Part shown: positions 1 through 7,848 of the stretch, piece by piece
Numbering within the stretch: position 1 is the first letter of the stretch
Layout of the letters: every line of letters begins with the position of its first letter
DNA from: Acidobacteriota bacterium
GTDB lineage: Bacteria > Acidobacteriota > Terriglobia > Acidiferrales > UBA7541
NCBI GenBank assembly: GCA_003225315.1
Contig: QHZD01000042.1
Location: forward strand, 1 to 64,000
Direction: 5' to 3'
DNA: 64,000 nt
The notes under the pieces: model-generated
What the model saw: only the letters and a program-made list of their open reading frames with translations
Told to the model about the DNA's origin: nothing
The model's database searches: none
Position numbers and translations under genes: made by a program

Positions 1-707
1 CCGCGACATTGAACTATCAGTGGCAGAAGAACAGCGTGAACATCGGGGGAGCCACTGGGGCAAGCTACACGACACCAGCGACCACAACTTCCGATAGCGG
101 ATCGACGTTCCGAGTAGTGGTGACGAATACGGCGGGAACAGTTACGAGCGCGGCGGCGACGCTAACTGTGAGTGCAGCAGCAGTGGCGCCGACAATCACG
201 ACACAGCCGGTGAATCAGACCGTGACGGCGGGACAGACGGCTACGTTCGCAGTAGTGGCGGGCGGAACAGCGCCGCTGAGCTACCAGTGGAAGAAGAATG
301 GGGCGAGCATCGCAGGGGCCACGGCGGCGAGTTACACGACGCTTGCGACGACGACGGCGGATAGCGGGTCGACGTTTGCTGTAGCAGTGACGAACACAGC
401 AGGGACGGTAACGAGCGCGGCGGCGACGCTAACTGTGAGTGCAGCAGCAGTGGCGCCTACGATTACGACGCAGCCAGCAAATCAGACCGTGACGGCGGGA
501 CAGACGGCTACGTTCGCAGTAGTGGCGGGCGGAACAGCGCCGCTGAGCTATCAGTGGCAGAAAAATGGGGCGAACATCACAGGAGCCACGGCGGCGAGTT
601 ACACGACGCCTGCGACGACGACAGCGGATAGCGGGTCGACGTTCGCAGTGGTGGTAAGCAATTCGGCGGGAACGGTGACCAGCGCGGCAGCGACGTTGAC
701 GGTGAAC
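1..707 (+). repeat. 267-bp tandem repeat inside the Ig-like gene
   Basis: A unit of 267 bp (89 codons) repeats in tandem. The landmark gcagcagcagtggcgcc occurs at 174 and again at 441, and the block around cagacggctacgttcgcag is almost identical in both copies. The first unit (1-173) is cut by the window edge; complete units run 174-440 and 441-707. The period is a whole number of codons, so copy-number change would keep the frame. Confidence 0.9.
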
Positions 708-1589
708 CCGGCTCCGGCCCCAGCAATCCAAGTGAGTCCGATTAACTTTGGAAATGACGTGGTTGGCACTAACCTGTCCCAGGCACTGATCATCAAGAAC
801 ACCGGCGCGGCTACGTTGACCATTACTCAAATCACTGAAACTGGTTCAGCCTTCTTCAGCGTCAGTGGATTTACTTTGCCCCTAAATGTAAACGCGGGGC
901 AGCAGACTACAATTACGGTGGCTTTCCTGCCGACTTCTGTTGGCCCTGCTTCCGGTAACATCTCTATTACGAGCAATGCACTGACTTCGCCGACATCTGT
1001 CGCTCTGTCAGGCACGGGAATCGCCGCTACTCTTACGCTCGGCATCAATCCGACCAGCCTGAGTTTCGGCAATGTCGCGACGGGGACTTCCTCGGCTACA
1101 CAAAATGTAACCATCACGAATACCGGCAATTCGAGTGTGACGATTTCCCAGATAAACTTTGGCGTATCAGGTTTCACAATGACAGGCGGAAGCGCGCCTG
1201 TAACTCTTTCTCCATCGCAAAACCTCGTCCTGACCGTCCAGTTCAGTCCAACGATAGCCGGGCCCGCAAACGGAAGTATTTCGATTGTGAGTAATGCCAC
1301 CGGGTCACCCGCCGCGGTTCCTGTATCAGGAACGGGAGTTGCGCCCATACAGCATTCGGCGACGCTAACCTGGAGTGCCAGCACTTCGACGGTGTCCGGA
1401 TACAATATTTATCGCAGCACGGTCAGCGGGAGTGGGTACACGAAGATCAACTCTTCATTGGTTAGCGCTCTCACTTACACCGATTCGACCGTACAGGGCG
1501 GCACGACTTATTTCTATGTGACTACTTCGGTGGACTCCGGCGGTAGCGAGAGCTCCTTCTCCAACGAAGTGACTGCCAATATCCCGTAA
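3..1589 (+). CDS. Secreted Ig-like / choice-of-anchor-D / Fn3 repeat protein (5' end outside window)
   Basis: The reading frame is open to the left edge of the window, so this is the C-terminal part of a larger protein; the TTG at 9 is not a credible start. Visible order: about two and a half Ig-like repeats with the recurring core SYQWxKNG..I.GAT..SYTT (to about residue 235), then two choice-of-anchor D (HYDIN/ASPM-like) domains (about 240-450, e.g. INFGNDVVGT and LSFGNVATGT), then a fibronectin type III domain ending ...SNEVTANIP. The composition is very rich in Thr, Ala and Ser, as in secreted adhesin-like proteins of Acidobacteriota. No catalytic motif is seen. A surface or extracellular binding role is inferred only from the domains. 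It ends on TAA. Confidence 0.85.
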   Translation, partial: ATLNYQWQKNSVNIGGATGASYTTPATTTSDSGSTFRVVVTNTAGTVTSAAATLTVSAAAVAPTITTQPVNQTVTAGQTATFAVVAGGTAPLSYQWKKNGASIAGATAASYTTLATTTADSGSTFAVAVTNTAGTVTSAAATLTVSAAAVAPTITTQPANQTVTAGQTATFAVVAGGTAPLSYQWQKNGANITGATAASYTTPATTTADSGSTFAVVVSNSAGTVTSAAATLTVNPAPAPAIQVSPINFGNDVVGTNLSQALIIKNTGAATLTITQITETGSAFFSVSGFTLPLNVNAGQQTTITVAFLPTSVGPASGNISITSNALTSPTSVALSGTGIAATLTLGINPTSLSFGNVATGTSSATQNVTITNTGNSSVTISQINFGVSGFTMTGGSAPVTLSPSQNLVLTVQFSPTIAGPANGSISIVSNATGSPAAVPVSGTGVAPIQHSATLTWSASTSTVSGYNIYRSTVSGSGYTKINSSLVSALTYTDSTVQGGTTYFYVTTSVDSGGSESSFSNEVTANIP

Positions 1590-1926
1590 GTGTGTCTATT
1601 GCACACTAGTGCGTACGAGCGATCGGGATAAGCGGTAGCGACTTATTTTTGATTCCAAAAATCCCAGTAGACTCAGGTTGTTGCAGATGAGTCAGTGTCC
1701 AGAGCTTCTTAGAGATACCGGCCAGGATAGCGTTACTGGAATTACCTGAGACTTGGCACAGTAAAAACCTGCAAAAGCAGGGTTTTCCACGGTCCTCACT
1801 ATTTTCCGAAGTTCATTCCTCCCATAGAAAGTGTTGTAAGTCACTCCAGCCCTGAGGATCGTGTTGCGCCACCCTCCTCTAGCCAGGGACGCAATTCGTC
1901 CAAGAAAAAGCCAAGGGGGGAAGTCC
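1590..1926. other. Intergenic region, no gene seen
   Basis: This 337-bp gap separates two plus-strand secreted-protein genes. It has no convincing ORF. It holds one hairpin (1764-1786) and, at its right end, an A/G-rich Shine-Dalgarno sequence (aggggggaa, about 1913-1922) that decides the GTG start of the next gene. No promoter hexamers could be chosen with confidence. Confidence 0.5.
1764..1786. terminator. Possible bidirectional hairpin terminator
   Basis: An A-rich arm aaaacctgc and arm gcagggtttt pair with one bulged G around an aaaa loop. The A tract on one side and T tract on the other give the shape of a short intrinsic terminator in both directions. The T tract is short and part of the stem, so this is weak evidence. 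Confidence 0.3.
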
Positions 1927-4005
1927 GTGAAAGTATCATGCGTGTGTCTGCTGCCTGTCGTGGTCGCACTATTGGGGGGATGCTCTGCCGGAATGAAAGC
2001 AGATCCACCGAGTCCATCTTCTGAAGTCACTTTGGCCCCGAGTGGCGCTCAAGCCATCGACTTTGGGCAGAAGGTAAGTCTTAGCGCATCGAGTGCGAAC
2101 GGCACGTCGATTCAGGGAGTCACTTGGAAGTTAGGAGGTGCCGGTTCCCTCTCCGGGCAGACGCCAACTTCCGCTACTTACAATGCGCCCAGCTCTGGCA
2201 ATACGGGAACGGCGACAGTGACGGCTACTTCTGTAACGGATTCCGCAAAGTCCGCGTCGGTAACCATCAACGTCACGCCCGCTCCATCCGTGACCACGAC
2301 GTCGCTTCCGGCAGGGACACAGGGCACGGCGTACAGCCAGACAGTGGCGACTTCCGGAGGCGCCGGGATGGTGACGCTGGCGGTCAGCAGCGGAGGCTTG
2401 CCGGCGGGGTTGAGTATGGACTCGTCAGGGCACATCACGGGCACGCCGGCGGGGCCGAGTGGAACAACTAGTTTCACAGTAAAGGCCACGGACTCGAGCA
2501 GCGCGGGCGCGCAATCTGCGGTGCAGAATCTGAGCATTACGGTCAACAGTTCCACGCCAGCCATGACTTGTGGATCCGGGCATGAATCCCTGCTGAATGG
2601 GCAGTACGCATTCACCATGCAAGGTTTCGATCCAAACGGGGCGGTGGCACTGGGCGGCATGTTCGATGCCGACGGCGCGGGGCACATTGCGCACGCAGTC
2701 GGCGTAGAAGACATCAACAACAGCACAGGGGTTCAAACAAACGTTTCCATAGACGGCGCCAGCAGCTCGTATTCCGTGGGTGGTGACAACCGCGGGTGCG
2801 TGGCTATTGCGACTTCCGCTGGAACGGCGATCTACCGGTTTGCGCTTGGAGTGATCAGGTCGGGCGTAGCGAGTAAGGGCCGCTTCATCGAGTTTGATAA
2901 CACGGGAACGCTGGGGTCGGGAGTCTTCGAGAAGCAGGATCCCAGTGCGTTCTCGGCGTCCGGGATTAGCGGCAACTACGCATTTGGCGCCGATGCGACG
3001 AGCGCGCTTGTCAACAGCAGTCGCAACCGATTCGCCATGGTAGGTGCGTTTGCGGCGAACGGAAGCGGAGGCATTACCAGCGGCGAGCTGGACGCCAATA
3101 ATAGCGGCAACGTCAATAAGACTGGCGGTTTGAATTATCCGACGAGCGGCTTGGCTTTTACTGGGAGTTATGCGGTGTCATCGAACGGCCGAGGCACGAT
3201 GAATCTCATGGTCGGAACACAAACCGTCAACATGAGCTTGTACATGGTTTCCGCTAGCGAAGTATTGTTTGTCAGCGTCGACCCAGAGTCGAGCAACGCT
3301 CCGTTTACGGGATCGGCACTGCAGCAATCGGGGGCGCCATTTTCGATTTCGTCGATGAGCGGGCCGAGCGTTCTTTACGTGAGTGGGCTGTGCGCAAGCT
3401 GCGGGCCGAATGCGACGCCAGCTTCGGACCTGATCGCGGGCATATTCACGGTCTCGAATTCCGGGAGTTATTCTTTTACTGGAGAAGAAAGCAAAGCAGG
3501 AGGCATTTCATCGTTCAATGATGCGGCGACTGTTAGCGTAGCTCCTAACGGCAGGGTGAGTGCAGCGGGGGGAGCGCGGCCTCCTCTGCTTTATCTAGTG
3601 AGCTCGGGCAAAGCGTTTGTGATGCTGGTGGATGGAGGAGTGTACGCAGGCTTCGCGGAGCTGCAAACCGGAGGACCGTTCACGAATCATTCCGCGAACG
3701 GGACGTACGCCTTCGGCTCGATCACGGTGACGCACCAGAACATAACTCACGAGTCCGGCGTGGCCACGTACGACGGTATAGGGACGGTTTCAGGAACGAG
3801 TGACACAGCGTTGGCAGGCTCGACCTCGTCGAATCCAAGCATAAAACCTGATCAGGCTTTCAACTATACGTACCTGGTTTCCCCAAACGGGAGGTTGGCG
3901 TTGACGAACGGCCCGGTGATCTACCTCATTTCACCGACCAAACAAGTGGTCTTGAATTCGGACCCATCGGATCTGTATCCGAGGCTTGAACCCGTGGAGC
4001 AGTAG
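1927..4005 (+). CDS. Secreted lipoprotein with Ig-like domains
   Basis: Start chosen at GTG 1927: it follows a strong aggggggaa ribosome site and gives a lipoprotein signal peptide (VKVSCVCLLPVVVALLGGC, lipobox LGGC). The longer frame from 1861 lacks these. The mature part begins with a bacterial Ig-like segment, then a putative-Ig (He_PIG-type) domain with the LPAGLSMDSSGHITGTP signature (about residues 120-205). The rest has recurring beta-rich units beginning LLNGQYAFTMQGFD / ISGNYAFGAD / SANGTYAFGS, a repeat style I associate with acidobacterial surface lipoproteins. No enzyme motif is visible. The likely location is the outer membrane or cell surface; the function is unknown. Confidence 0.8.
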   Translation: MKVSCVCLLPVVVALLGGCSAGMKADPPSPSSEVTLAPSGAQAIDFGQKVSLSASSANGTSIQGVTWKLGGAGSLSGQTPTSATYNAPSSGNTGTATVTATSVTDSAKSASVTINVTPAPSVTTTSLPAGTQGTAYSQTVATSGGAGMVTLAVSSGGLPAGLSMDSSGHITGTPAGPSGTTSFTVKATDSSSAGAQSAVQNLSITVNSSTPAMTCGSGHESLLNGQYAFTMQGFDPNGAVALGGMFDADGAGHIAHAVGVEDINNSTGVQTNVSIDGASSSYSVGGDNRGCVAIATSAGTAIYRFALGVIRSGVASKGRFIEFDNTGTLGSGVFEKQDPSAFSASGISGNYAFGADATSALVNSSRNRFAMVGAFAANGSGGITSGELDANNSGNVNKTGGLNYPTSGLAFTGSYAVSSNGRGTMNLMVGTQTVNMSLYMVSASEVLFVSVDPESSNAPFTGSALQQSGAPFSISSMSGPSVLYVSGLCASCGPNATPASDLIAGIFTVSNSGSYSFTGEESKAGGISSFNDAATVSVAPNGRVSAAGGARPPLLYLVSSGKAFVMLVDGGVYAGFAELQTGGPFTNHSANGTYAFGSITVTHQNITHESGVATYDGIGTVSGTSDTALAGSTSSNPSIKPDQAFNYTYLVSPNGRLALTNGPVIYLISPTKQVVLNSDPSDLYPRLEPVEQ

Positions 4006-4134
4006 CGAAAGCGATTGTGGGAAGGCAACCGACGCACGCACGGACTTCGGTCAGTTTTCAAGCGCAACACGAGTTGCGACTGCGGAACACCTGTACGGAG
4101 GGACAGATTGACGGTATAGCGGGGGCAGCCGAAG

Positions 4135-4491
4135 ATGGTGGCCATGAGCGAAGTCACTGCAGCCTCACCCCGGCGAAGCTCGAGAGTCTTTCACAAAATG
4201 CGCGTACAAGCGCAGGGCCGCGCCCACAACGGCAAGAAGTTCCGCGAGACATGCGAAACCGTGGTCGTCAACGGCTTTGGTGGCCTCTTGCTGCTGAAGC
4301 ATGAAGTGAACAACGGCGAAATGCTGGTAATTACGAACCCTGAGACGCAAGAAGAACTGGAATGCCGCATTGTCTACCTGGGTGATCTGGGCGCCAGGGG
4401 GCAGCGCGTGGGGATCGAGTTTCTTACGCCGGCGCCGCGCTTCTGGGGAGTAGACTTCAGCATCGAGCCCACCTCCACTAACGTTCACTAG
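4135..4491 (+). CDS. PilZ-domain protein with degenerate c-di-GMP motif
   Basis: 118 aa. The N-terminal RRSSR matches the RxxxR half of the PilZ c-di-GMP site. The C-terminal VGIEF and ...FWGVDF fit the PilZ beta-barrel as seen in acidobacterial proteins. The second motif, normally D/NxSxxG, reads NGFGGL here, so the Ser and its spacing are lost. c-di-GMP binding is therefore doubtful and the protein may be a receiver-type PilZ that does not bind nucleotide. Start is ATG 4135; ATG 4144 is a close alternative. The 3' end lies 6 bp from the convergent msrQ. Confidence 0.75.
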   Translation: MVAMSEVTAASPRRSSRVFHKMRVQAQGRAHNGKKFRETCETVVVNGFGGLLLLKHEVNNGEMLVITNPETQEELECRIVYLGDLGARGQRVGIEFLTPAPRFWGVDFSIEPTSTNVH

Positions 4492-4497
4492 AAATAC

Positions 4498-5148
4498 TCA
4501 ACGAGCCGCGTCGGCGCGAGCACCCTCCGATGAAAGCTTCGCAACCACGACGGATCTTCGCCGTGAAAGCCAGCCCCCCACTCGCCACAAAAGCAGGATA
4601 GCGACAAGCGCACCGTAGAAGAGTGGCATGCGCACATCAGATTTGACCTTCCAGTAGTAGTGGATTACGCCCGCAACCGCCGCGAAATAAATGGCGCGAT
4701 GCAGCATTTGCCAGCGCTTCCCGCCGAGGCGGCGAATCCAGCCCGCCGTCGAAGTCATTGCCAGCGGAACCAAAAGCAGGAAACCGAGAAAGCCGACAGT
4801 GATGAATGGTCTCTTGGCAACGTCTTTCCATATGGCCGCAAGATCGAAAGATTGATCGGGGCCAAGATAGGTTAGGAAGTGGAGACACACGTAGAAAAAA
4901 GCAAAGAGGCCAAACATGCGGCGGAAGCGGATGAGATCAGGGAGGTTCAGAAGCTTGCGGAAGGGCGTTATGCATAAAGTGATGATAAGAAAACGTAATG
5001 TCCACCGGCCGGTGGTGAGCTGAATGAACTCGACGGGATTTGCACCGAGGCCATTATGAAGTGCGCGCCAAATCAGCGCATCAAGAGGAACCAGGCAAAG
5101 CAAGAAAACGGCGACCTTGGTCCATTTGCTGGTGAGAAGAGCACGCAT
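4498..5148 (-). CDS. msrQ: MsrQ, heme-binding membrane subunit of MsrPQ
   Basis: 216 aa, about six membrane segments, ferric-reductase-like (YedZ) family. Conserved His residues lie in the helices CLHFLTYLG and LHRAIYFAAVAGVIHYYWK and probably ligate heme. In characterised systems MsrQ passes electrons from the respiratory chain or flavin to MsrP in the periplasm. It follows msrP on the same strand with a 14-bp gap, the usual operon order. Family length is about 200 aa, so the gene is complete. Confidence 0.93.
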   Translation of the reverse strand: MRALLTSKWTKVAVFLLCLVPLDALIWRALHNGLGANPVEFIQLTTGRWTLRFLIITLCITPFRKLLNLPDLIRFRRMFGLFAFFYVCLHFLTYLGPDQSFDLAAIWKDVAKRPFITVGFLGFLLLVPLAMTSTAGWIRRLGGKRWQMLHRAIYFAAVAGVIHYYWKVKSDVRMPLFYGALVAILLLWRVGGWLSRRRSVVVAKLSSEGARADAAR

Positions 5149-5162
5149 TCGGGAATTCCCGG

Positions 5163-6125
5163 CTAGTAGTTCTTCTTCAGGTCCATGCCGTTATACATGC
5201 TGGCGACCTGATCGTCATAGCCGTTGAACATAAGGGTGGGGCGCTTGAAGATTTCGCCGAGACGACGTTCCTTAGCCTGACTCCAGCGCGGGTGATTCAC
5301 GTTGGGATTTACGTTCGAATAAAAGCCGTACCAATTGGGCACGGACAAATTCCAGGTGGTCGGCGGCATCTTCTGCTGGAACTTGATCTTGACGAGCGAC
5401 TTGATGCTCTTGAACCCATATTTCCAGGGGATGACCATCCGCACCGGCGCACCATCTTGATTTGGCAATGACTCTCCGTACATGCCGACGCAAAGGAGCG
5501 TGAGAGGATTCATCGCCTCGTCCAAACGAAGACCTTCGACATAGGGGAATTCGATGCCGGCCCAGCGTCCCAGAGGCATCTGGCCCGGATCATAGTAGCT
5601 TTGGAACGCCACGAATTGCGCTTTCGGTGTGGGTTCCACGAGCTTGATAAGACTGTTGAACGAAAAACCAATCCAGGGAACAACGATGGACCACGCTTCC
5701 ACGCAGCGGTGGCGGTAGATGCGCTCCTCAAGGGGGGCAACCTTGAGAATTTCGTCCATGGTGAACTTGCGGGGCTTCGCGACTTCGCCTTCGACGGAAA
5801 CGACCCAGTTGGAAGTGTTGAAGTTCTTTGCATTCTTGGCGGGATCGCTCTTGTCGGTACCGAATTCGTAAAAATTGTTGTAGTGCGTAACGTCCTCGTA
5901 GGAGTTCTGTTTTTCGGAAGTGCTGAAGTCGCTCTTGGCAAGGTTCGTGAATTTCGTCGCGGCAAATGCGACCTGCGGCGGTAAGGCCAAATCAAACAGG
6001 CTCTTTCCGGCGACTGCAGTTGCGCCCACGATGCCCATGACGCGCAGGAATCTACGGCGGTCCAAGTAGACGGACTTCGGCGTGACGTCGGCGTAAGTCA
6101 AGTCTGGGGCCTTGCGGATCAACAT
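5163..6125 (-). CDS. msrP: MsrP, periplasmic molybdopterin methionine sulfoxide reductase
   Basis: 320 aa. A Tat signal (RRRFLRVMG, residues 23-31) is followed by a sulfite-oxidase-fold molybdopterin domain. Cys141 in RHRCVEAW is the expected molybdenum ligand. MsrP repairs oxidised methionine in periplasmic proteins, taking electrons from MsrQ, whose gene follows directly. The start ATG is preceded by a clear ggaggaaag ribosome site. Length and motifs agree with a complete YedY/MsrP. Confidence 0.95.
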   Translation of the reverse strand: MLIRKAPDLTYADVTPKSVYLDRRRFLRVMGIVGATAVAGKSLFDLALPPQVAFAATKFTNLAKSDFSTSEKQNSYEDVTHYNNFYEFGTDKSDPAKNAKNFNTSNWVVSVEGEVAKPRKFTMDEILKVAPLEERIYRHRCVEAWSIVVPWIGFSFNSLIKLVEPTPKAQFVAFQSYYDPGQMPLGRWAGIEFPYVEGLRLDEAMNPLTLLCVGMYGESLPNQDGAPVRMVIPWKYGFKSIKSLVKIKFQQKMPPTTWNLSVPNWYGFYSNVNPNVNHPRWSQAKERRLGEIFKRPTLMFNGYDDQVASMYNGMDLKKNY

Positions 6126-6333
6126 CGCTTTCCTCCGGGTCTACTCGGGCATTTCGGCTTGGCTAGTATCTTATATCTATTTCGATGCTGGAACTTTGCC
6201 GGGGGCTTTCCCTTGTTTCTTGTTGAACGGGCTCGTTCTGGCCCCTTGCGAATGAGAGTTCTTTGCGGCGCAAAAGTTACAGCAGAGTTACCGACGCTGA
6301 CATGGGGATTTCCTTGGGGATTTGCTTCTCAGG

Positions 6334-7848
6334 CTAGCCGTGGAGCTTTTTGAGCACTTTTTGAGCGGCTTCGACACCGTAGTATTGAGCTTCTTCGAAA
6401 ATGGAGATGCCGCTTAGGTCGGAGTTGGCGAAGAGGATGCGGTCGTTCGGGTGCCTCAAACGGCGGCGCTCCTCGGAGAAAATCGAGCCAACGGCGGGGC
6501 GGATCATGGCGTGGCCCATGCGCATGACGTCAATGCGCGAGAGGCACTGGCGAATGTCGGAGTGGACGCGTTCGAGATCGTGAAGAATGGCCTCCTTCCA
6601 GTAGGCCCAATCCTTTTCGAGGAGAAGCTGGCGGTTCTGCGCAGGAGCGCCCTCGGCGAGGGCCCAGTAAAAGGTCCAGACGGTGCGGTCTACGTGTGTG
6701 CGCAGGCTCTGGTGCATCGCGTCGACGTAGCCGAGTGTGGACGAATCTAGGAAGACGGTGTCCCAGGAGGGTTCGGCGCCGCGCGAGTCCGGATAGCGAT
6801 CGAGCGTGAGGTTGGCGGTGAGCCAAGGGGAATAGACGAAATCATGAAGCCGGGGAAAATTGTCGAGGAGATAGGGGGCGAGGAACGTGGGCGCGGCGAA
6901 GATGACGAATTCGGACTGAAATTCGATATCGCCCACAAAGACGCTCGCGCCTCGGCGAGTCTGCGTGATGCGGTGGACCATCTGACCGGTGCGAATGTTT
7001 GCGCCGAGACGCTCGAGGAGGCGGCGAGTAATCCAGCCATTGCCTTCGGGCCAGGTGAGCGGGCCTTTTTCCTCGGGCTCGCGGGAAGAAAAATAATGGA
7101 TGCCAGCCCAGGCGGAAGTGTCGCTCGCGAGCGCGCCGTAATCGTCGCGGCAAGCGTAGTTCATGTACCAATGAAGAAGGCGGGAGTCGAAGCCTTGCTG
7201 ACGAAGCCAGTCTGAAAAGGAAATGCGATCGAGATGCTTAGATTTTGAAGAGAGGCCGAGTTCGAGTGGAACAGTGAAGGCTCCACTTTTGCGAAAGTCC
7301 GCGAAGACATTCTCGAGGCGTTGAAACTGCTCGCGGTCTTTCGAAGTGAGACCAACAGCGGGCTCGATGCCTTCCTGCCAACGGCCGTAGAGGAAGAGGC
7401 GCTCCTGCGGAGAAAAAGCGAGATAACGCTCTTCCCATTGGCCATTTTTCAATACGCCGAGATCTTCGAAGAGTTCGCGAACGCACACGGCTTTCGGCCC
7501 TGGGACCGGCACGTAATGCGCAGCCCAGGGATACGCGGTGAATTCGTTCTCGCCCCAGCGGGCGTTGCCGCCGGCTTGTTGATTCATTTCGAGAAGGACA
7601 AAGTCGGTGAAGCCGCGCTTGCGAAGGCGCCAAGCGGCGCTGAGACCGGCGATTCCCCCGCCGACGATGACGACGGGGACTTTTTCGATGCGCTTTGCAC
7701 CGGGGAATGCGGTGCGATCGCGCAAGAGATGGCCCATCTGAAAGGAATCGTTGACAAAAGAGCCTGCGATCTTTTTTTCACTTTTTAGGGAAAGGCCGAC
7801 GAGCGCCGCACTGCCAAGACCGAGAAACTTGCGGCGGCCCAGCTTCAA
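6334..7848 (-). CDS. Tat-exported FAD-dependent amine-oxidase-like oxidoreductase
   Basis: 504 aa, last gene of the polyamine/SPFH operon. The N-terminus carries a Tat signal (GRRKFLGLGSAALVG). A dinucleotide-binding motif GGGIAG at residues 63-68 is followed by LLEMNQQAGGNARWG, typical of flavin amine oxidases/NAD(P)-binding-8 proteins. Its start overlaps the stop of the upstream aminopropyltransferase gene by four bases (ATGA-type), implying translational coupling. Oxidation of a polyamine or other amine outside the cytoplasm is an inference from fold and context; a carotenoid-desaturase-like or protoporphyrinogen-oxidase-like activity is not excluded. Confidence 0.8.
   Translation of the reverse strand: MKLGRRKFLGLGSAALVGLSLKSEKKIAGSFVNDSFQMGHLLRDRTAFPGAKRIEKVPVVIVGGGIAGLSAAWRLRKRGFTDFVLLEMNQQAGGNARWGENEFTAYPWAAHYVPVPGPKAVCVRELFEDLGVLKNGQWEERYLAFSPQERLFLYGRWQEGIEPAVGLTSKDREQFQRLENVFADFRKSGAFTVPLELGLSSKSKHLDRISFSDWLRQQGFDSRLLHWYMNYACRDDYGALASDTSAWAGIHYFSSREPEEKGPLTWPEGNGWITRRLLERLGANIRTGQMVHRITQTRRGASVFVGDIEFQSEFVIFAAPTFLAPYLLDNFPRLHDFVYSPWLTANLTLDRYPDSRGAEPSWDTVFLDSSTLGYVDAMHQSLRTHVDRTVWTFYWALAEGAPAQNRQLLLEKDWAYWKEAILHDLERVHSDIRQCLSRIDVMRMGHAMIRPAVGSIFSEERRRLRHPNDRILFANSDLSGISIFEEAQYYGVEAAQKVLKKLHG

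Noticed and set aside
1-707. CRISPR-like or transposon repeat
   Set aside because: The repeat is 267 bp, in frame and encodes Ig-like domains; it is protein-coding duplication.
827-1405. 192-codon minus-strand ORF opposite the choice-of-anchor-D domains
   Set aside because: The plus-strand frame shows clear domain repeats; the reverse frame mirrors their codon bias.
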